From Stratiolaelaps scimitus (Eukaryota; Arthropoda; Arachnida; Mesostigmata; Laelapidae): a stretch of 64,000 nucleotides of DNA. Positions within the stretch are counted from its first letter, which is position 1. Every line of letters starts with the position of its first letter. Positions 44,986 to 57,675 of this stretch are shown here, one piece after another. The DNA is taken from the NCBI GenBank assembly GCA_019614645.1, contig JABWDB010000002.1, positions 28,509,501 to 28,573,500 on the forward strand, written 5' to 3'. The position numbers and the translations under genes were made by a program. The notes beneath the pieces are model-generated. The model was not told the origin of the DNA. It did no database searches and was given only the letters and a program-made list of their open reading frames with translations.

Positions 44986-45551
44986 TTGTGTATGCGCTGT
45001 AATTTGCTGGTGGTCTCAATATCTTTGTTTTACCACTAACTGTCCCCGTCGAGATGTTATTTCTGCTAGATTTGTCATTGTTATTATAGTATACTGGGTG
45101 GCCACCAAAGTAGAATCACTCCTTGCGATATATGTTTATATTTTGTCTAATGGGTAACGCAGTCTAGCATCAGTTATAGTGGTGTAGGGTTCTAATTCTC
45201 TAACTTTGATTTGGTGAACAAAAGTACAAATAAATTTTATCACTCGTGAATAAAGACAGCGGGCAACAAGTATCAAAGAGATACAAGCGACCCATGCTCA
45301 ATCAAATATTGACGTTGAATTGAATGACCACGATGAGAATGGAGAATTTGAGCAGAGTGGGTGCACATTGATATTGGCATTAATGTTGACTAATGTGTTA
45401 AGGATTATGTTACGTTGAGCATCCAGGGCATAAATTAAAGTAGAAACTGGAGATTTAATGTTAACAGACAGGCTTACAAAATCGTTCAACAATATCATTA
45501 TAAATGTTTTAATTCAACAACCTTCTTTGTTTTCCGCTTCACTATTTCTCT

Positions 45552-45622
45552 GCGTGACATATATGAGAGCTTAAGCATTGTAAAATTGCAGCTCCTTTAA
45601 TAAACCAATAAACCTTTACCTC
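45552..45622 (+). mobile_element. SINE-A copy 3, 5'-truncated
   Basis: Direct orientation: GACATATATGAGAGCTTAAG, CATTGTAAAATTGCAGCTCC, TTTAATAAACCAATAAACC, then TTTACC. The tRNA-like head is absent. It matches the other SINE-A copies almost base for base, so it is probably fairly young. Confidence 0.8.
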
Positions 45623-47048
45623 TCTGCTGCCAGCTGATTGCTTAGATGATTGTGTGGGTATCTTATGTTCATTATAGATATGCATTGAATGTATTGATAG
45701 ATAGATAATACCCGTACGTATGGAGAAGTAGCACAATGGAACACAACTGTTTCAATATAAGACAACGAAGACGTGTTATCGAACGCAATACGTTATTTGT
45801 TGTAATTAAAATAACGAAAAATTCTCAATAAAACAATTAAACATTACAAGTGAAAAAATAGTTACCTCATTGATTTGTAACATTAGATAGTTCTCACGAC
45901 AGTTATCAACATAAAGATGATAGTTCATTATATTTAAATGTTATCATGAAAAACCCAGATATCGCCAGGTTACGTACTTGTGACAAATTTTTAGTCACGT
46001 ACTAGCAAGTTTGTTCTTTACGCAAAGATAGGGGAATGAACGGACGTGTCCACCAAAGGGTCTCAATATATACAAATCTAAAATAAGTCAATGTGAACTA
46101 AAGAAACGGTTCACCTCATCGCGTGTTAAATAGGCCCCCAGAGGTCCCGATTTGGAATTGAAATAACGTTGTGATGAAGGAGCAAAAAAAGGGTACAATG
46201 GTCCGATATTATATTTCTACAAAAGATGCCGATACGGGATTCAGAATCAAAAGAGAAATTATTATTATGGGCTTTCCTTACATTTATTGTGCTTTCTTCC
46301 AACAACAAATATATAGTTGAACTATTGTTTCAGAATTATTGTTGTCGAGTTATTTACACGATCTTGTACCGATGCGCTATTGTTTTATTTCGCATTATTC
46401 AGACCCATTGTCACGATAGAGCAAAACAGCGACGTGACGGAAAATAGATAAAATCGAATTAAACAAGTGATAATACGGCAAATGTGTATTACCCATTGCT
46501 TAGTAATAAATAAGTATATTCGGTTGACATTTGCATATAAATATTGGTCATTGGGTGCCCAACCATCGTTTCACTTATGTTACTTGTTCCGTGTACTCTA
46601 GCAGGAGTATTCGAACTTCGGAGCGGGAGTGGTCTCATTTATTGTGAAAATAGTGTATGTTTAGTACGTAGATGATATCAAGTTGAATTCATTTATTTAC
46701 ATTACATTTATGTTTTAGGAGAGGTGACTGTGGTAGGCTGCAATTTCAGACCGGATAGGCCCACACCGCGATAGAAATCCGTGATACCATTTTAAGCTTG
46801 ACGTATAATGAGACGTGCGATACCTCAAGGCGAATGCAATACGCTCTTACTTAAATATTTAACTAAATATATTAATATATAATTTCTGTATGACCTCCTG
46901 GCAAAAGATGGCAATTAACCATGATAATGTTAAGTACCTGTGGATCTCTCAAATTATAAATTGCCCACTCCCTTATTCTGTAAGTGAATAAATTACTTGA
47001 GGTATCCCCGACGTTTGACTTTTTCATATTTGTCGATATTAGGTAGAT
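45623..47048. other. Unassigned AT-rich DNA
   Basis: Only short AT-driven open frames on both strands. No repeat or RNA gene was recognised. Confidence 0.4.
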
Positions 47049-47320
47049 GGAAGCTCCAAGCAACCCACCTGTTTTCCCCCCTTGCCTTTGAGACCTTGGG
47101 CGGGCACGGCCCTCTCACTGCGAACTTCCTCGAGGGGGTCTACCACAGGTTGATCCGCGCCACCGGGGACAAGCGCGCTGGCTCTTTCCTCCTGCAGCGC
47201 CTGTCCCTCGCCGTGCAGAGAGGCAATGCCATCGCCTTCCTCGGGACATTGTCGTCCTCACCCCCCCCCCCCATAATCCCTAGAAATACCGACCTACCGT
47301 ATGTTTGAATAAACGATTTT
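47049..47320 (+). mobile_element. LINE family 2, copy c, 5'-truncated
   Basis: Coding tail in frame: KLQATHLFSPLAFETLGGHG, PLTANFLEGVYHRLIRATGD, KRAGSFLLQRLSLAVQRGN, then AIAFLGTLSS followed by a C-run, CCCTAGAAATA and a TTTGAATAAACG end. The reading frame is open over the remaining part. The copy is very similar to copies a and b but starts about 200 bp further 3' than copy a. Confidence 0.85.
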
Positions 47321-49266
47321 TCATTGTCCATATTGCCTACGGTAGATGGAAAGCTTATCATTGTATAGTTAAACAACCAGCGTAGCCAGCTCAATATTTC
47401 GACGCAAATTAAATCTCAGGACTTACACCTCGCTGACTTCTGCAAATATCACACAGACTTTGAATTACCAACCTTTATTGTATGTTTCGATATAGAATCA
47501 TATGTACATGTATGTTTCTTCTGGCCAATTATTCAGAACTTATAAATTACCTAAATTGAGTAATGATGATAGATGGATAATAGCCTGACCGAGCGACAGG
47601 ATGCTTCGCCATCAGCATAACCTTTATGACAGGGCTGAAAGACTGCGTTTTCGTTCTAATATATATTCTACTAAATGGCCTGAACGCTAATGGTTATTCA
47701 CCAGTTAAGAATTGTCGAATATTTTTTTTGTCCGCGCGTTTCGTTGAAGTGTGTGACACCAAAGTGCGGACCGAGGCATTGTAATCCAATGATCTGCAGA
47801 ACAGGAGTGCAACCTGTAGGCCATCACATTATCGCTGTCTCATATTTTTTGGGGTGAGCACAACTCGTGCAGTTTCCATTCTTTCTTTCTACAGTTACGA
47901 TACCCTTACAACTGAAAAGTGGTGCTTACTGCTCGCCACACAGACGAGCCGCGCCCAGCGACCGATCATTAAACGGCGTTGCATTCATTCTTACAGCATT
48001 GTTTATTGCTTGAATGTGTGGCGTCCGTCGCCATCTATATGACCTCTGCGTAATGATAAAGGGACGCCAGATATTCCACGATCTGGGTTCAGCGATGTCT
48101 GAACCAGATACATACCGTTCGCTTGCAACTCAATGGCGAATGCATTGAAGCGCTGTTTCAAAGTAATTCAAATATGTTCAAAAGTTTCTAACTTGGTTAG
48201 TTTTCATGATTGTAGTTGATCTCTATAGTGTGATGGAAAAAACGATTTTTCAGGCCTCAGGTTTCAATTCCAATTCAAGATTGTTTCTCCCCCTATGAAT
48301 GAGAGTAGATAAATGCTTCGTCTTTACGACAGGATACGATATTGTGCTATTTTTAAATAATAGTGCCATTTGTTAAATGATAGGGGAAGCACAATAATTC
48401 TACAACAATTATGCCTTGGTACGGACTAATTCCCACATTATATAATATATAGTTTGATTCAGACACATTATATTCTCTATTTGTCTTGATGGCCTTCTCA
48501 GTTATTTCAGTTATGCCGGGTTGGCTATTATATATGGACTACAGAGATACACTCAAATATGGAATGGGCCATGAGCACTATTAAGCGAACGAACGAACTC
48601 CGTTCCTGACCAGTCGGACCTAACGTCTCTTCAGGGATTGTGTTCGAAGGGTGGGTTCTTAATAAGTCTAATAGGCTAACCCCTAACTCCCCAGTACGTA
48701 TTACCGAGCAGTTTTGTGATCAATCCAGCTTCACCGTGACCGCGCTCCCTCACCTGTTCTAGTCAATTGTTTTCTGGCATTGTACCTTCTACAGCGTTCA
48801 ATGATGCCATATTCAGTAAGTGGTCTACAGTACCTCCTTAGAAGTATAAACTAGGGAAGCATAATCCAAAGATCGCGTACGTTACCTCAAGCTTAAACTT
48901 ACCTCGTCGGCAAATAGGAATTGAACGAGCTAATAATTTATAGATTGAGTACTGTAGAACCCAAAATAGAACTGAGTTGAACACCCTAGAAGTAGCCTCG
49001 TTCAACGCTATGTAAAGTGCTGCTTATAATAATATCATTAGGGTTCTGTCTGAAGTTGGAATAGTAATAATGCAACGAATTTTATTTTTGTTATTCGTAA
49101 ATATTACCAAACTATGGTGGTATTATTCATTAGTAATCAGTTCTTCGGCTCTTCCAGTTGTGGAATTATGCACAGCTAGTCAAATACCAACAATAACAAT
49201 ATGTCAATACCAAAAAGAGTTTTTTCATAAACCGTCAATGCTGAACCTTAACGTGGTAGAGTCTGG
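47321..49266. other. Unassigned intergenic DNA
   Basis: No gene or repeat was recognised. The short open frame at 47854-48042 lies in a somewhat GC-richer spot without motifs. Confidence 0.4.
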
Positions 49267-49345
49267 ATAAAGGTAAAAGGTAAGGCTTTATTGGCTTATT
49301 AAAGGAACTGCAATTTTACAATGCTCAATCTCTCTTATATGTCAC
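49267..49345 (-). mobile_element. SINE-A copy 4, 5'-truncated
   Basis: The reverse complement of the SINE-A 3' half: GGTAAAAGGTAAGGCTTTAT, TGGCTTATTAAAGGAACTGC and AATTTTACAATGCTC...TATATGTCACG. It lacks the tRNA-like part. Confidence 0.75.
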
Positions 49346-51458
49346 GTTGATAAGATAAGATAACGACGGTCTCCCGATGGCCAGACAGTGGTGTTCCTCT
49401 AAAGCCTTGTAAAATATACCGTGGTAATAGCTCTCCCAACGGCGGGGTCTTAATAAGGTACCTTGAGCATCATAGAAATCTAAATACACTAAGCTTCATT
49501 CTTTGAAGACCCTGTGTTTTAATGGCGCCCTGTGCTACAAGACTACTACAATGGACGGGATCATGAATGGATAGTTCTCTTGCGCTATTGCCGAGTGCTG
49601 TTTGAATGACGGGCGTCGATTTAGAATGATTTTCATAAGTTAATTTTGAGAAGAAATATTTGCCCCATTTTAATTGTCAGTACCTATATTATTGTACCGG
49701 AGACTCATTTTTTCATAGAGAAGTTATTATTTTACTCTGTTGATGATATCGCCTTTCACTAGAGAGCAGAAAGGCATAAGATAGATCTCTCATTTTTTTT
49801 GCATTTAGAAAGATAATTAACTAACTATATTAATAAACCCGCAAGTACAATATTTGGATCGGTTGAACCACAGAGTCTACGGGTTCAAGTCCCCGCAGCT
49901 ACAACTACACTGCTCCGCTGCCTTTTGTTTTCTTCTTAATTATTTCTGTCTCTATTTTCATGGAACGACTTAAAACCTTCAAATGGAATACAAGAAACGG
50001 GGCGATAGCACATGATGACGTAGTTGAGATACCATTTGTGGGGATATACCGAGGAAAAGGAAGGAAAGAAGGAATAAAGAAAGACAGGTTATCTATCTCG
50101 CATTTATGTCATATTTAATATTGTACTATAATTTTCTCAATAATTCAATAGTAAGGCACACTCTTGTCACTTTGTTCGTATATTATTTCGTTCCATAGCT
50201 GGGTTTTTATTCGTGTTCTGATTCCTAAACGAAAACATCTGTTTTAATTTCTTTCCTGTGTGAACAGTGTGCTCTCCAGCAGGTGGATATGTTCTTATAA
50301 ATCTATAAGAATATGCCATTTCCTCTGATTTGTGTATAGCATTATGCATACATATCGTAGACTATACAGCGGCATGAATCGAGGTATATAACGGCAATTG
50401 GCACCATACACCCGTGTTTCTGTTGTGTCGTTTCTAGCCATGACGACGCTTATGCATTTCCGAATAATCGATAGAATTTACTCTATAACAAAAATAATAC
50501 TGGACTGTAACTGTGGTTATCAGGAGAAACCTCAAAACATAATTGTGATACTATTATGCAGAAACATTTCTACTACGACTTCAACTACTATTATTGCTAC
50601 AGCTAGTGTAGTTAATATCATAGGTGAAACAAACATGATCGCCGTTATAATAATAATAATGATAAGAATAATCGTGCTCTTACAATATACTACCACTAGT
50701 AATAATAACAATAACAATGATGGTAATAATGGTGATAATTGGCTTTGGGACCATTGGGCGTTGCCCACGGAACGACTACAACGGTAAGGCAGTAACGACT
50801 GCTGGCGCCGCTTTGAACGTTGACGATCAGATCATGATCAGATCAAATCATGATCCACCCACCCCCTACTGTTGTGTTGTTCTGTTTAGCTTTGCGGCAG
50901 TGGTTTAATGGGCTCAAGGAAGAATTAAAACAAGTGCACAGAGAAATTGTGACCAACCGACTCATTGCCTCTGCACCAGCTGTTCTGGGTTTCTGCTTGA
51001 TCTGCTTTTGCGGACATCGTTGTTGCTATTCTCAACCAGAGTGGCTATAGCTGGTGTGGCTGGGCTATGGTATAAAATATAGATTGCAGGCAATTTCAAG
51101 AGTACCGTAATTAAGATCTGTCCTATTGTCAGGTAAATTACTGTTTGAATATATTGTCGCCATTGTTGTCCCGCATCTCATTGACATTGGTCAGCGACCG
51201 CAATCGCAATACAAATACGGGTTGAATATTTAGCTATTATTGGTTTCAGTGGGCTGGTAAAGTCATAATTCTATATTTTCAATTAAAATTACTTATTCAT
51301 GTTATATCAAAATGTTTCTTACATATGAAATACGGCGAATCACATGGGATATCAATGAGCATGATGCTCTTGAATTATCTGCGTATGAGGAATTGCTATT
51401 GGACTACAATATCCAGACTTCCCATATAATAGGGCTTGTGTATTAAAACTAAACTTTT
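49346..51458. other. Unassigned intergenic DNA with simple repeats
   Basis: A T-arm-like sequence lies near 49876-49897, and AAT/ACA-rich simple sequence is at 50570-50735. ORFs over that simple sequence on both strands are artefacts of its composition. No gene was recognised. Confidence 0.4.
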
Positions 51459-51522
51459 TCGGGCTGACTCTCAGCCAACATTTAACGTCCACGGTACCGC
51501 TTTGTGTATTACTACATAGTCT
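51459..51522 (-). mobile_element. SINE-B copy 6, 3' fragment
   Basis: Reverse complement of the SINE-B 3' end: GGGCTGACTCTCAGCCAACA, TTTAACGTCCACGGTACCGC, then TTTGTGTATTACTACATAG where other copies have the ATGAAGCAAT region. Confidence 0.7.
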
Positions 51523-51635
51523 AACCAAATTTGGCACTGATATCAAATAATATCACAAATATAAAAATTGAAACTTTTCATTTCGGTAGTAAATTAAATA
51601 AAATATACCTAAGGCAACTAGATCCACACCTCCCG

Positions 51636-51736
51636 AGGTAAAGATAAGGTAAAGGTTTATTGGTTTATTAAAGGAGCTGCAATTTCGCAATGCTTAAGCT
51701 CTCATATATATCACGCAGCGGGGCTCGAACCTGCGG
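51636..51736 (-). mobile_element. SINE-A copy 5, from B-box to tail
   Basis: Read on the - strand: CCGCAGGTTCGAGCCCCGC (intact B-box), GATATATATGAGAGCTTAAG, CATTGCGAAATTGCAGCTCC, TTTAATAAACCAATAAACC, then irregular TTTACC/TTATC repeats. It is truncated just 5' of the B-box. Confidence 0.85.
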
Positions 51737-53294
51737 TAATATCACATATTAACACAACACCCAGTATGACATTGTAACAACAAGAGCAATAACGTATCAC
51801 AAAGCAAAAAAAAACATCATTTCGTTGACAACGTTGAGCAAATCCAGCGATTTACTTGAGCCGGTTTCATTCTCTCTTTAATCATTTTCCGCTTCTATTC
51901 TCTGTCAATTTAGAGACGATAAGTAGACACGAGTGATAACAATACATATAGAGCTATGGAGTGAACTAGCCTCGTGTAATTATCTTAAAGATTATTATTA
52001 TTATTACTACTGATAACTGTTGTTCGGTTCTGTTCTGTGGGGGTGTGGCTAGCTCAGACAGTCGAACAGTTGAGTCCGGATAACAATGTCAGTATAGCAG
52101 TCGTGTCGCGGAATAGGTAATTGGTCTAGCCAGATACTCAGTTGATACAAGGTAATTGACGAGGGACAGCTCATACAAGAAATGGATGGCAACTAAGCTA
52201 CAATATGTCGCTGCTCTACAACAGTTGATGCCAATGAGCACCGGCATAATGCAAATTATCCAATTACAACAACTGTGCTGATTGATAGCCACATTTTCAG
52301 GCCAACGAATGTAGCGCTGTGCTTCCCCTCTTTGATGGACACATTCACTTAATTATATTCACCGAGTAGATGCATCAAGATGTTATTGTGAATGGATCCT
52401 ACTTGATCATAAGTTCCCGATTTTCACGGCCGCTATGGTAGAAATCGTTTATATTTGTTAATGTTACAATGAATAAGGTAATTATGTATCAGTTATCCAT
52501 ATATTGATTTTTCAACTGTGTTAAGAAGATTTTGTGTAGATAGAGCCTTGTACAATCCTTGCCCATATCGTGATGTTATGTATTAATGTTTACTTTGACC
52601 AAATATTATGAGGAAGTCATAATAATTAATTTTCTCTTAATGTGTTTTCTCATATCATTCCTTGTGTACGTATGGAACCTAACCGCTGCTAGTTTAGATG
52701 TCAACTGTTGGATAGGCGCAATGTTAATAGAGAATCGGCACGGTACCGTCTTCCACCGTACGAGAATAAAAAGCGAGATAGCGACGGTCAGTTCTTCGCG
52801 CTTCAATGCGTATACACGTGTGTTTTTCTTTTTCCTTTTTTAGTCCCACAGCACACCGACCTCACCCGTGGATATAATACGCTTAAATCAAGTAATCAAC
52901 CGATTAACCAACAATATTTACCAATTGTTTCCTGAATCCCTGTTGAATCGGAGGTGCACATGATATGACATGGGTATACAGCCAGCTGTCATTTTTATCA
53001 TTAGGTTCAGACTAGAATATTTCGTGACTGAAGTCGAAACTAACTACTTCTTTCACCCATCGTGGCATCGGGCCATATCATAATATTAATAATAATTAAA
53101 TACTAATATCATCATGTCCTAATTATTAGTACAACGCATGCCTCCAGTCTGCGATGAATACAGACGCTTATGAATTGGAATCTAGCACTTCCTTAAAAAC
53201 ATAAGGCCTTTCGTGTCTCCCATGAAATGCCATGGTGCAGTTCTTTTCCATTTGCTTCCTGCAATGATATTCGGCAGCCCTATCTGTGTTGTAT
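51737..53294. other. Unassigned intergenic DNA
   Basis: An ATT microsatellite is near 51995-52010 and an ATA/AAT run is near 53080-53100. No gene was recognised. The 85-codon ORF at 52586-52843 is hydrophobic and AT-driven, without splice or promoter support. Confidence 0.35.
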
Positions 53295-54634
53295 CTGTGT
53301 TATTTCTTCATTTTCACAGCGCTACATAAAGCGCTAATTATAACGTCAAAGACTCGGTTTGGCATACTATCAACGAAATTGAGCAGGATCCGGTTGCTGA
53401 CATCTCCCCAGGCCTCCAACAACGCCTTTTTTAGTGTTTCCACGGATGTATACTGTCAATTCGACGCGTATACTCTTCGGATAAGAATGCCCTAGAGGTT
53501 CTCCATCGAGTTGAGCTAAGAAGAACATGCTGGCCACTCTAGGGTACCAATGTCATGCCGTCTTAACCGCGCATGTGTACTAGCCCTGACGTGAATTGAA
53601 GCGTTATCTTGTTAGAAAACAATTGGAAGTAGGTGAAATCTGCTACTAAATGGTAGTAGGTTGTTGGTCAACATCTGCTGATAGTCCTCGCTATTCATTT
53701 GAGATGAGATGAAAGTGAATCCAAGTTTGCAAAGCTCCCCAACCCATAAAGCACTCTCCGCCGAACATGTGCTTCGAGAAGTACCGCGACTCTCTACGTA
53801 CATCATGCCAGTAACCGTTAAATCCATCTAGCCCATCCAAATTTAACTTCTTCTCGTCACTGGAGACCATTTGAAACAACATAGTACCTTTTAGATAGAT
53901 TTACACCCTCAGGACACTTTTTAAAAAAACGTTGCCCCAAAATTCATCAATGTCCAGTCACGTCCATAATGTTGCGGGCGAAGTTTAGTTGGGCAATCAT
54001 ATGGCGTTGTTGAAGACGAGGTCTTGTTCTCATTTGCGCCCGTATGATATGCGGATAACGCTTAATTGTATTTAAAACTGTTGATCTATGAACCTGAAGG
54101 GTTAACCCTTGCCTGATTGCTTCACAACTTATGGTCGAATTCGAGGCCAATCGACAGATATGCATGACAGTTCGCTGCCTGTTCTTTCGTGGACGTCCTT
54201 CAGACTTATTAGTACCATACGTCGATGGACTGAGTCAATAATTTTGCACTACGTGACGATTTTTGCCAATTTCTCTGGCAATTGCAGTCTGGGTCTTTCC
54301 TGCTCTGTGTAAAGCGGTAATAACTGCTTTCTCTGCATCAGTAAGGCTCGAAGCGCGTCCCGTGACTACAGTACTGCTTGAATGCTCAACACAAACTGGA
54401 TTAATTCAGCGAAAACACTCGATAACTGAGGGTATGTCTATCATTTTTCACCACCGAAATATGACACATTTTGTTGTAGCAGGCTGCATACGATGTTGTA
54501 TGCGCTGTTCTTTGTGGTAAATATGTTATTTGACACGTACATTAATCTGACACAGAAGAAATGCCTCAAATGTGTATTCTTTGTAACGATTGTTGAAATA
54601 TAGGGGGTGGGCTATATTTATTCACACCACTGTA
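53295..54634 (-). mobile_element. Tc1/mariner transposon relic, Tc3-like transposase
   Basis: On the - strand, pieces of a Tc3-type transposase appear in order. The N-terminal DNA-binding part is RASSLTDAEKAVITALHRAG then KTQTAIAREIGKN (about 54350-54250), followed by the second HTH with GRPRKNRQRTV and TVLNTIKRYPHI. The catalytic region has SDEKKLNLDGLDGFNGYWHD (first Asp, about 53860-53800) and FGGECFMGWGAL. Further on are QDNASIHVRA (second Asp), EWPACS-LN-MENL and VDSMPNRVFDVIISAL (end of protein, near 53330). Multiple stops and frameshifts make it inactive. The right terminal sequence CACACCACTGTA (54623-54634) resembles a Tc1-family inverted repeat next to TA. A matching left repeat was not found. 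Confidence 0.88.
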
Positions 54635-56474
54635 GTGCCTCCGACTTTCCCGGTGAAAGGTGGTGATCATTCATCCACCCTGACGCTCTCGACAAGGCTT
54701 CGTCACGATGATCGTCGGCGTATGACACTCGGGTCCCACGAAACTCTTAAGGGCTCTCTGGGCTCAACATGGTGCTGGCCTAAGGAATGGATTCGACTAC
54801 CTTAAATCATCAACTTCGTTTATGCCAGGCTCTACTATTTCACATAATTATTTCCGAAAATTTCCCTCTGCTACCATACGAAGTTCTTTCATGAGTTGCG
54901 ATGCACTTTCTCAAGTACTTTATAGGACATTACAGCTACAGTTGTCAATGGAACGTGGATATCGCTTTTCGTAGTTGTTACTTTCCCCGTTTTTAACTCT
55001 CGAATAGTTTAATACCTCCGTTAGTATCCTCCGGAGTACGCCGTACTATCTTGTCTTAACAGTATTTGATATCAACAGCAAGGTTTTTAGCTATTTTTGC
55101 CAAAACATCTACATTTTTAAGCGACGAGTGTTTGAATCTATAGTGAATCATTAGTGCTTTCTCTGCAACCATATGTCGGTCTGTTATTTATGTCGTTATT
55201 TTAAGTCTCGCTCCATTTGGTTCTACAGCTCAAGGATTTTCTTCCGATGAAAGTGATTATAACATTTAGTGATGACCTCAAGTGAATCTATGATATGGAT
55301 GTAATACAAGCGGTGGTGCTCCCGACATCAATACGTATGCCCCTCAAACCAGATAGCAGCATCTCACAATTGGACAAATTATTGTTGCCTTGTTTCACTT
55401 TACCATTGTTGTGATGACATTATATAAAGCTAAGCTTTGTGTTCCCTCGGGTGCGCATACTTAATTGCCGATGGGAGGGGGGATGGGTGAGTGCTCCGTT
55501 ATCTAGCTGCGGTGGGCGGCTGGCGTTTGGCGAACGACGAAATGTGTAACTCTCCGAGAATAACGCGCTGTTATACCGTAATCAACCTCATCATCATCAA
55601 CGGCAAGAACAACAACAACATTATTTGTTTCACTTATTATTCACCGACTCCAAGTCGAGGCCCTCTGGCTGAAGCGCAATAATATGGCAACAATCGCAGG
55701 CTATTATATTTAGCGTCACCGGATACTGGGGCAAACTGTCGCCGGATATCCGGCGTAATCTCCTCTGCATAGCGAACTTTGTCGTCTTTCGCAATCGAAG
55801 TTTAAAGCTAGTGACACCTGTCCTACATTTCCTTTGTTTCGAAAGTATAGAACGTCTATGAAGAAATATGAAGCGAACGAGCGAAAGTGAAAATGCCTGT
55901 GCATAGTGTTTTGTTTATGTTCAACGCATTGTCGACATATAAATAGATGAGGATGTCCCTTTCATCGGTTGATATCTACAGTGATCTGCGTAATTGATGA
56001 TCCCGATATTCCCTCATCACCAGACATTGAAAATCACGAGATGCATGTACTCCAAGTGATATCTCAATAGATTAGTAGCTTGTTGTAGGCATGTCCTTTA
56101 TGCAAGACCTTCAAGATTATAAATTCACAATATAAATATAAAACATCTTTATTATCACTTGGGGGAGTACAATCATCCAGCTGTAAATTGGCAATTAATG
56201 TTTATAAATATAAAAAAAAGGAAATTTATTATTACATAATTATCTATCATATGAATAAATATGATGAATCATATAATCCATCCGTAAGTTGGAAATTAAT
56301 TGTTACATTAAAAAATGCAACGCAGGATTGGTTAATTATATATGCGGCTTTCACCGGAATAGCCCCGAGCTACTACTATCCGTTTGTGATTTAAAAACTG
56401 CCGACCTCAAAATAGTGAAACGAATTATGAAAAAGGAAGAGACATTTGACGAGCTTATTTCATCTAAATAAAAT
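54635..56474. other. Unassigned intergenic DNA
   Basis: The first 170 bp (54640-54805) are GC-richer and carry a 71-codon ORF of unknown meaning. The rest is AT-rich. The two overlapping ORFs at 56188-56471 are discussed in the findings. Confidence 0.35.
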
Positions 56475-56650
56475 GTTTTCTGGCTGCAGTTCAGCTAACA
56501 TATTACACCCACGGTATTGCTTTTGCATTGCTTCGTAAGACTGACCCCTAGACGCAAATGTGCGACTATGGGGATCGAATTCGTGTGTGCATCTACGTCT
56601 CTCCGCCGCTTGCAGGGTACACACAAATCTACCACGCCCCCGGACCCAAC
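56475..56650 (-). mobile_element. SINE-B copy 7, nearly full length, diverged
   Basis: Reverse orientation: TCTGGCTGCAGTTCAGCTAA, CATATTACACCCACGG, TATTGCTTTTGCATTGCTTC, GACCCCTAGACGCAAATGTGC, then TGGGGATCGAATTCG (B-box position) and CTCCGCCGCTTGCAGGG...CCACG (head). The head and body order match the copy at 13684-13858. Confidence 0.75.
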
Positions 56651-57024
56651 GAGCTTTTTGGTCTGTTCTGCATTAACAGCTGAAAAGGGTTCATAACGTA
56701 CCCAAAAGTTATTGCCAACTCTAAGAGAGTCAATCAAATGTTCACGGACCGTGTGCCGAAACGTAAATAAATGTATGTAAATATTGTAAATATATAAAAA
56801 AGGCCCCACTTGCCAATAATGGACGTAAGGCACATATCAATGATTGTATCTATTTAGGTTAGGGGAAAATCGCTGCTAGGGCCTAGATTTTTTCGGAACT
56901 GCATAAAGCAGCCCAGTTCTGTGCACCACAGTATACGTGTGTATCACATATGAGGACCATGTGTATAAGATACTAACTATCAAAGGTCACATCCAATCAG
57001 ATCCAAACCTGTAATAAAAAAAAG

Positions 57025-57213
57025 GTGCAGTATCCCATAGAAATCAAGTTCATTGAAAATATAGTTCCGGAATCTCGTATTACAACTGAATTCGCTATCT
57101 TCACAACTTCAGCACTGTGTGAGACAAAGTCTAAGAGCAATGCCCGTATCCCGTGCAGATTGGGCCAGGGAGATGAAGACATCATTAAGAGAGAAAATAA
57201 AGGCAAGATGATG
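57025..57213 (+). CDS. Possible exon, unrecognised
   Basis: An open frame preceded by AAAAAAAAG and followed by ATGATG|GTAGGA reads YPIEIKFIENIVPESRITTE, then TSALCETKSKSNARIPC and IIKRENKGKMM. Charged, non-repetitive composition suggests coding, but the antisense strand is open for 69 codons as well and no family is recognised. It is not in phase with the next ORF at 57382. Confidence 0.2.
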
Positions 57214-57381
57214 GTAGGATGAGACGCCTGGCTATTTCGATATTCAAATTAACTTTTTATTATGCTTACACTGATCGGATCGATTGAATGCTGTGAAAAT
57301 TCCTTTTGATCACCATTATCATAAATTTCTTATCGACCCCAAGTTTTTGTTGCTTAGGGTTGGTTGTTTCCCAGTGCGAAT

Positions 57382-57675
57382 ATGGAGAAAAGAAAAGAAA
57401 TTGTTAACATGCCGATCGTTCATCTCGTTCACACTGCAACATTCTCCCAAACAAGATCCACCATGAATAGTGAGTCAAGCTCTATGGCTGTGTGTTGTTT
57501 CTCTCTTTTTCAAGAAAAATACAAAAACGATATTACCAAGAGCATAGAAGCGTACGTGAAAATATTGAAATTCGGGCAGGAATCTCAGCAAAATTTACCT
57601 TTCTATAAGATTCGTTTGTTCCGAGATTCACCTAGACCTCGCAAAAGAACGAAATGCATAGAAGGTTACTTTTGA
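57382..57675 (+). CDS. Possible small protein, 97 aa, unrecognised
   Basis: The ATG at 57382 opens a frame of 97 codons. It reads MEKRKEIVNMPIVHLVHTAT, then CCFSLFQEKYKNDITKSIEA and YVKILKFGQES, and ends in a basic stretch (SPRPRKRTKCIEGYF). There is a possible acceptor (GTTTCCCAG) just upstream. No signal peptide, membrane helix or known domain is seen. It could be the end of a diverged gene or chance. Confidence 0.22.
   Translation: MEKRKEIVNMPIVHLVHTATFSQTRSTMNSESSSMAVCCFSLFQEKYKNDITKSIEAYVKILKFGQESQQNLPFYKIRLFRDSPRPRKRTKCIEGYF

Noticed and set aside
50398..50787. 129-codon open frame and its antisense partner
   Set aside because: Both arise from AAT/ATA simple sequence, giving Ile/Asn/Thr runs. 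No domain was recognised.
52044..52080. A-box-like GTGGCTAGCTCAGACAG as a possible tRNA gene
   Set aside because: No B-box, T-arm or acceptor pairing follows at the needed distance.
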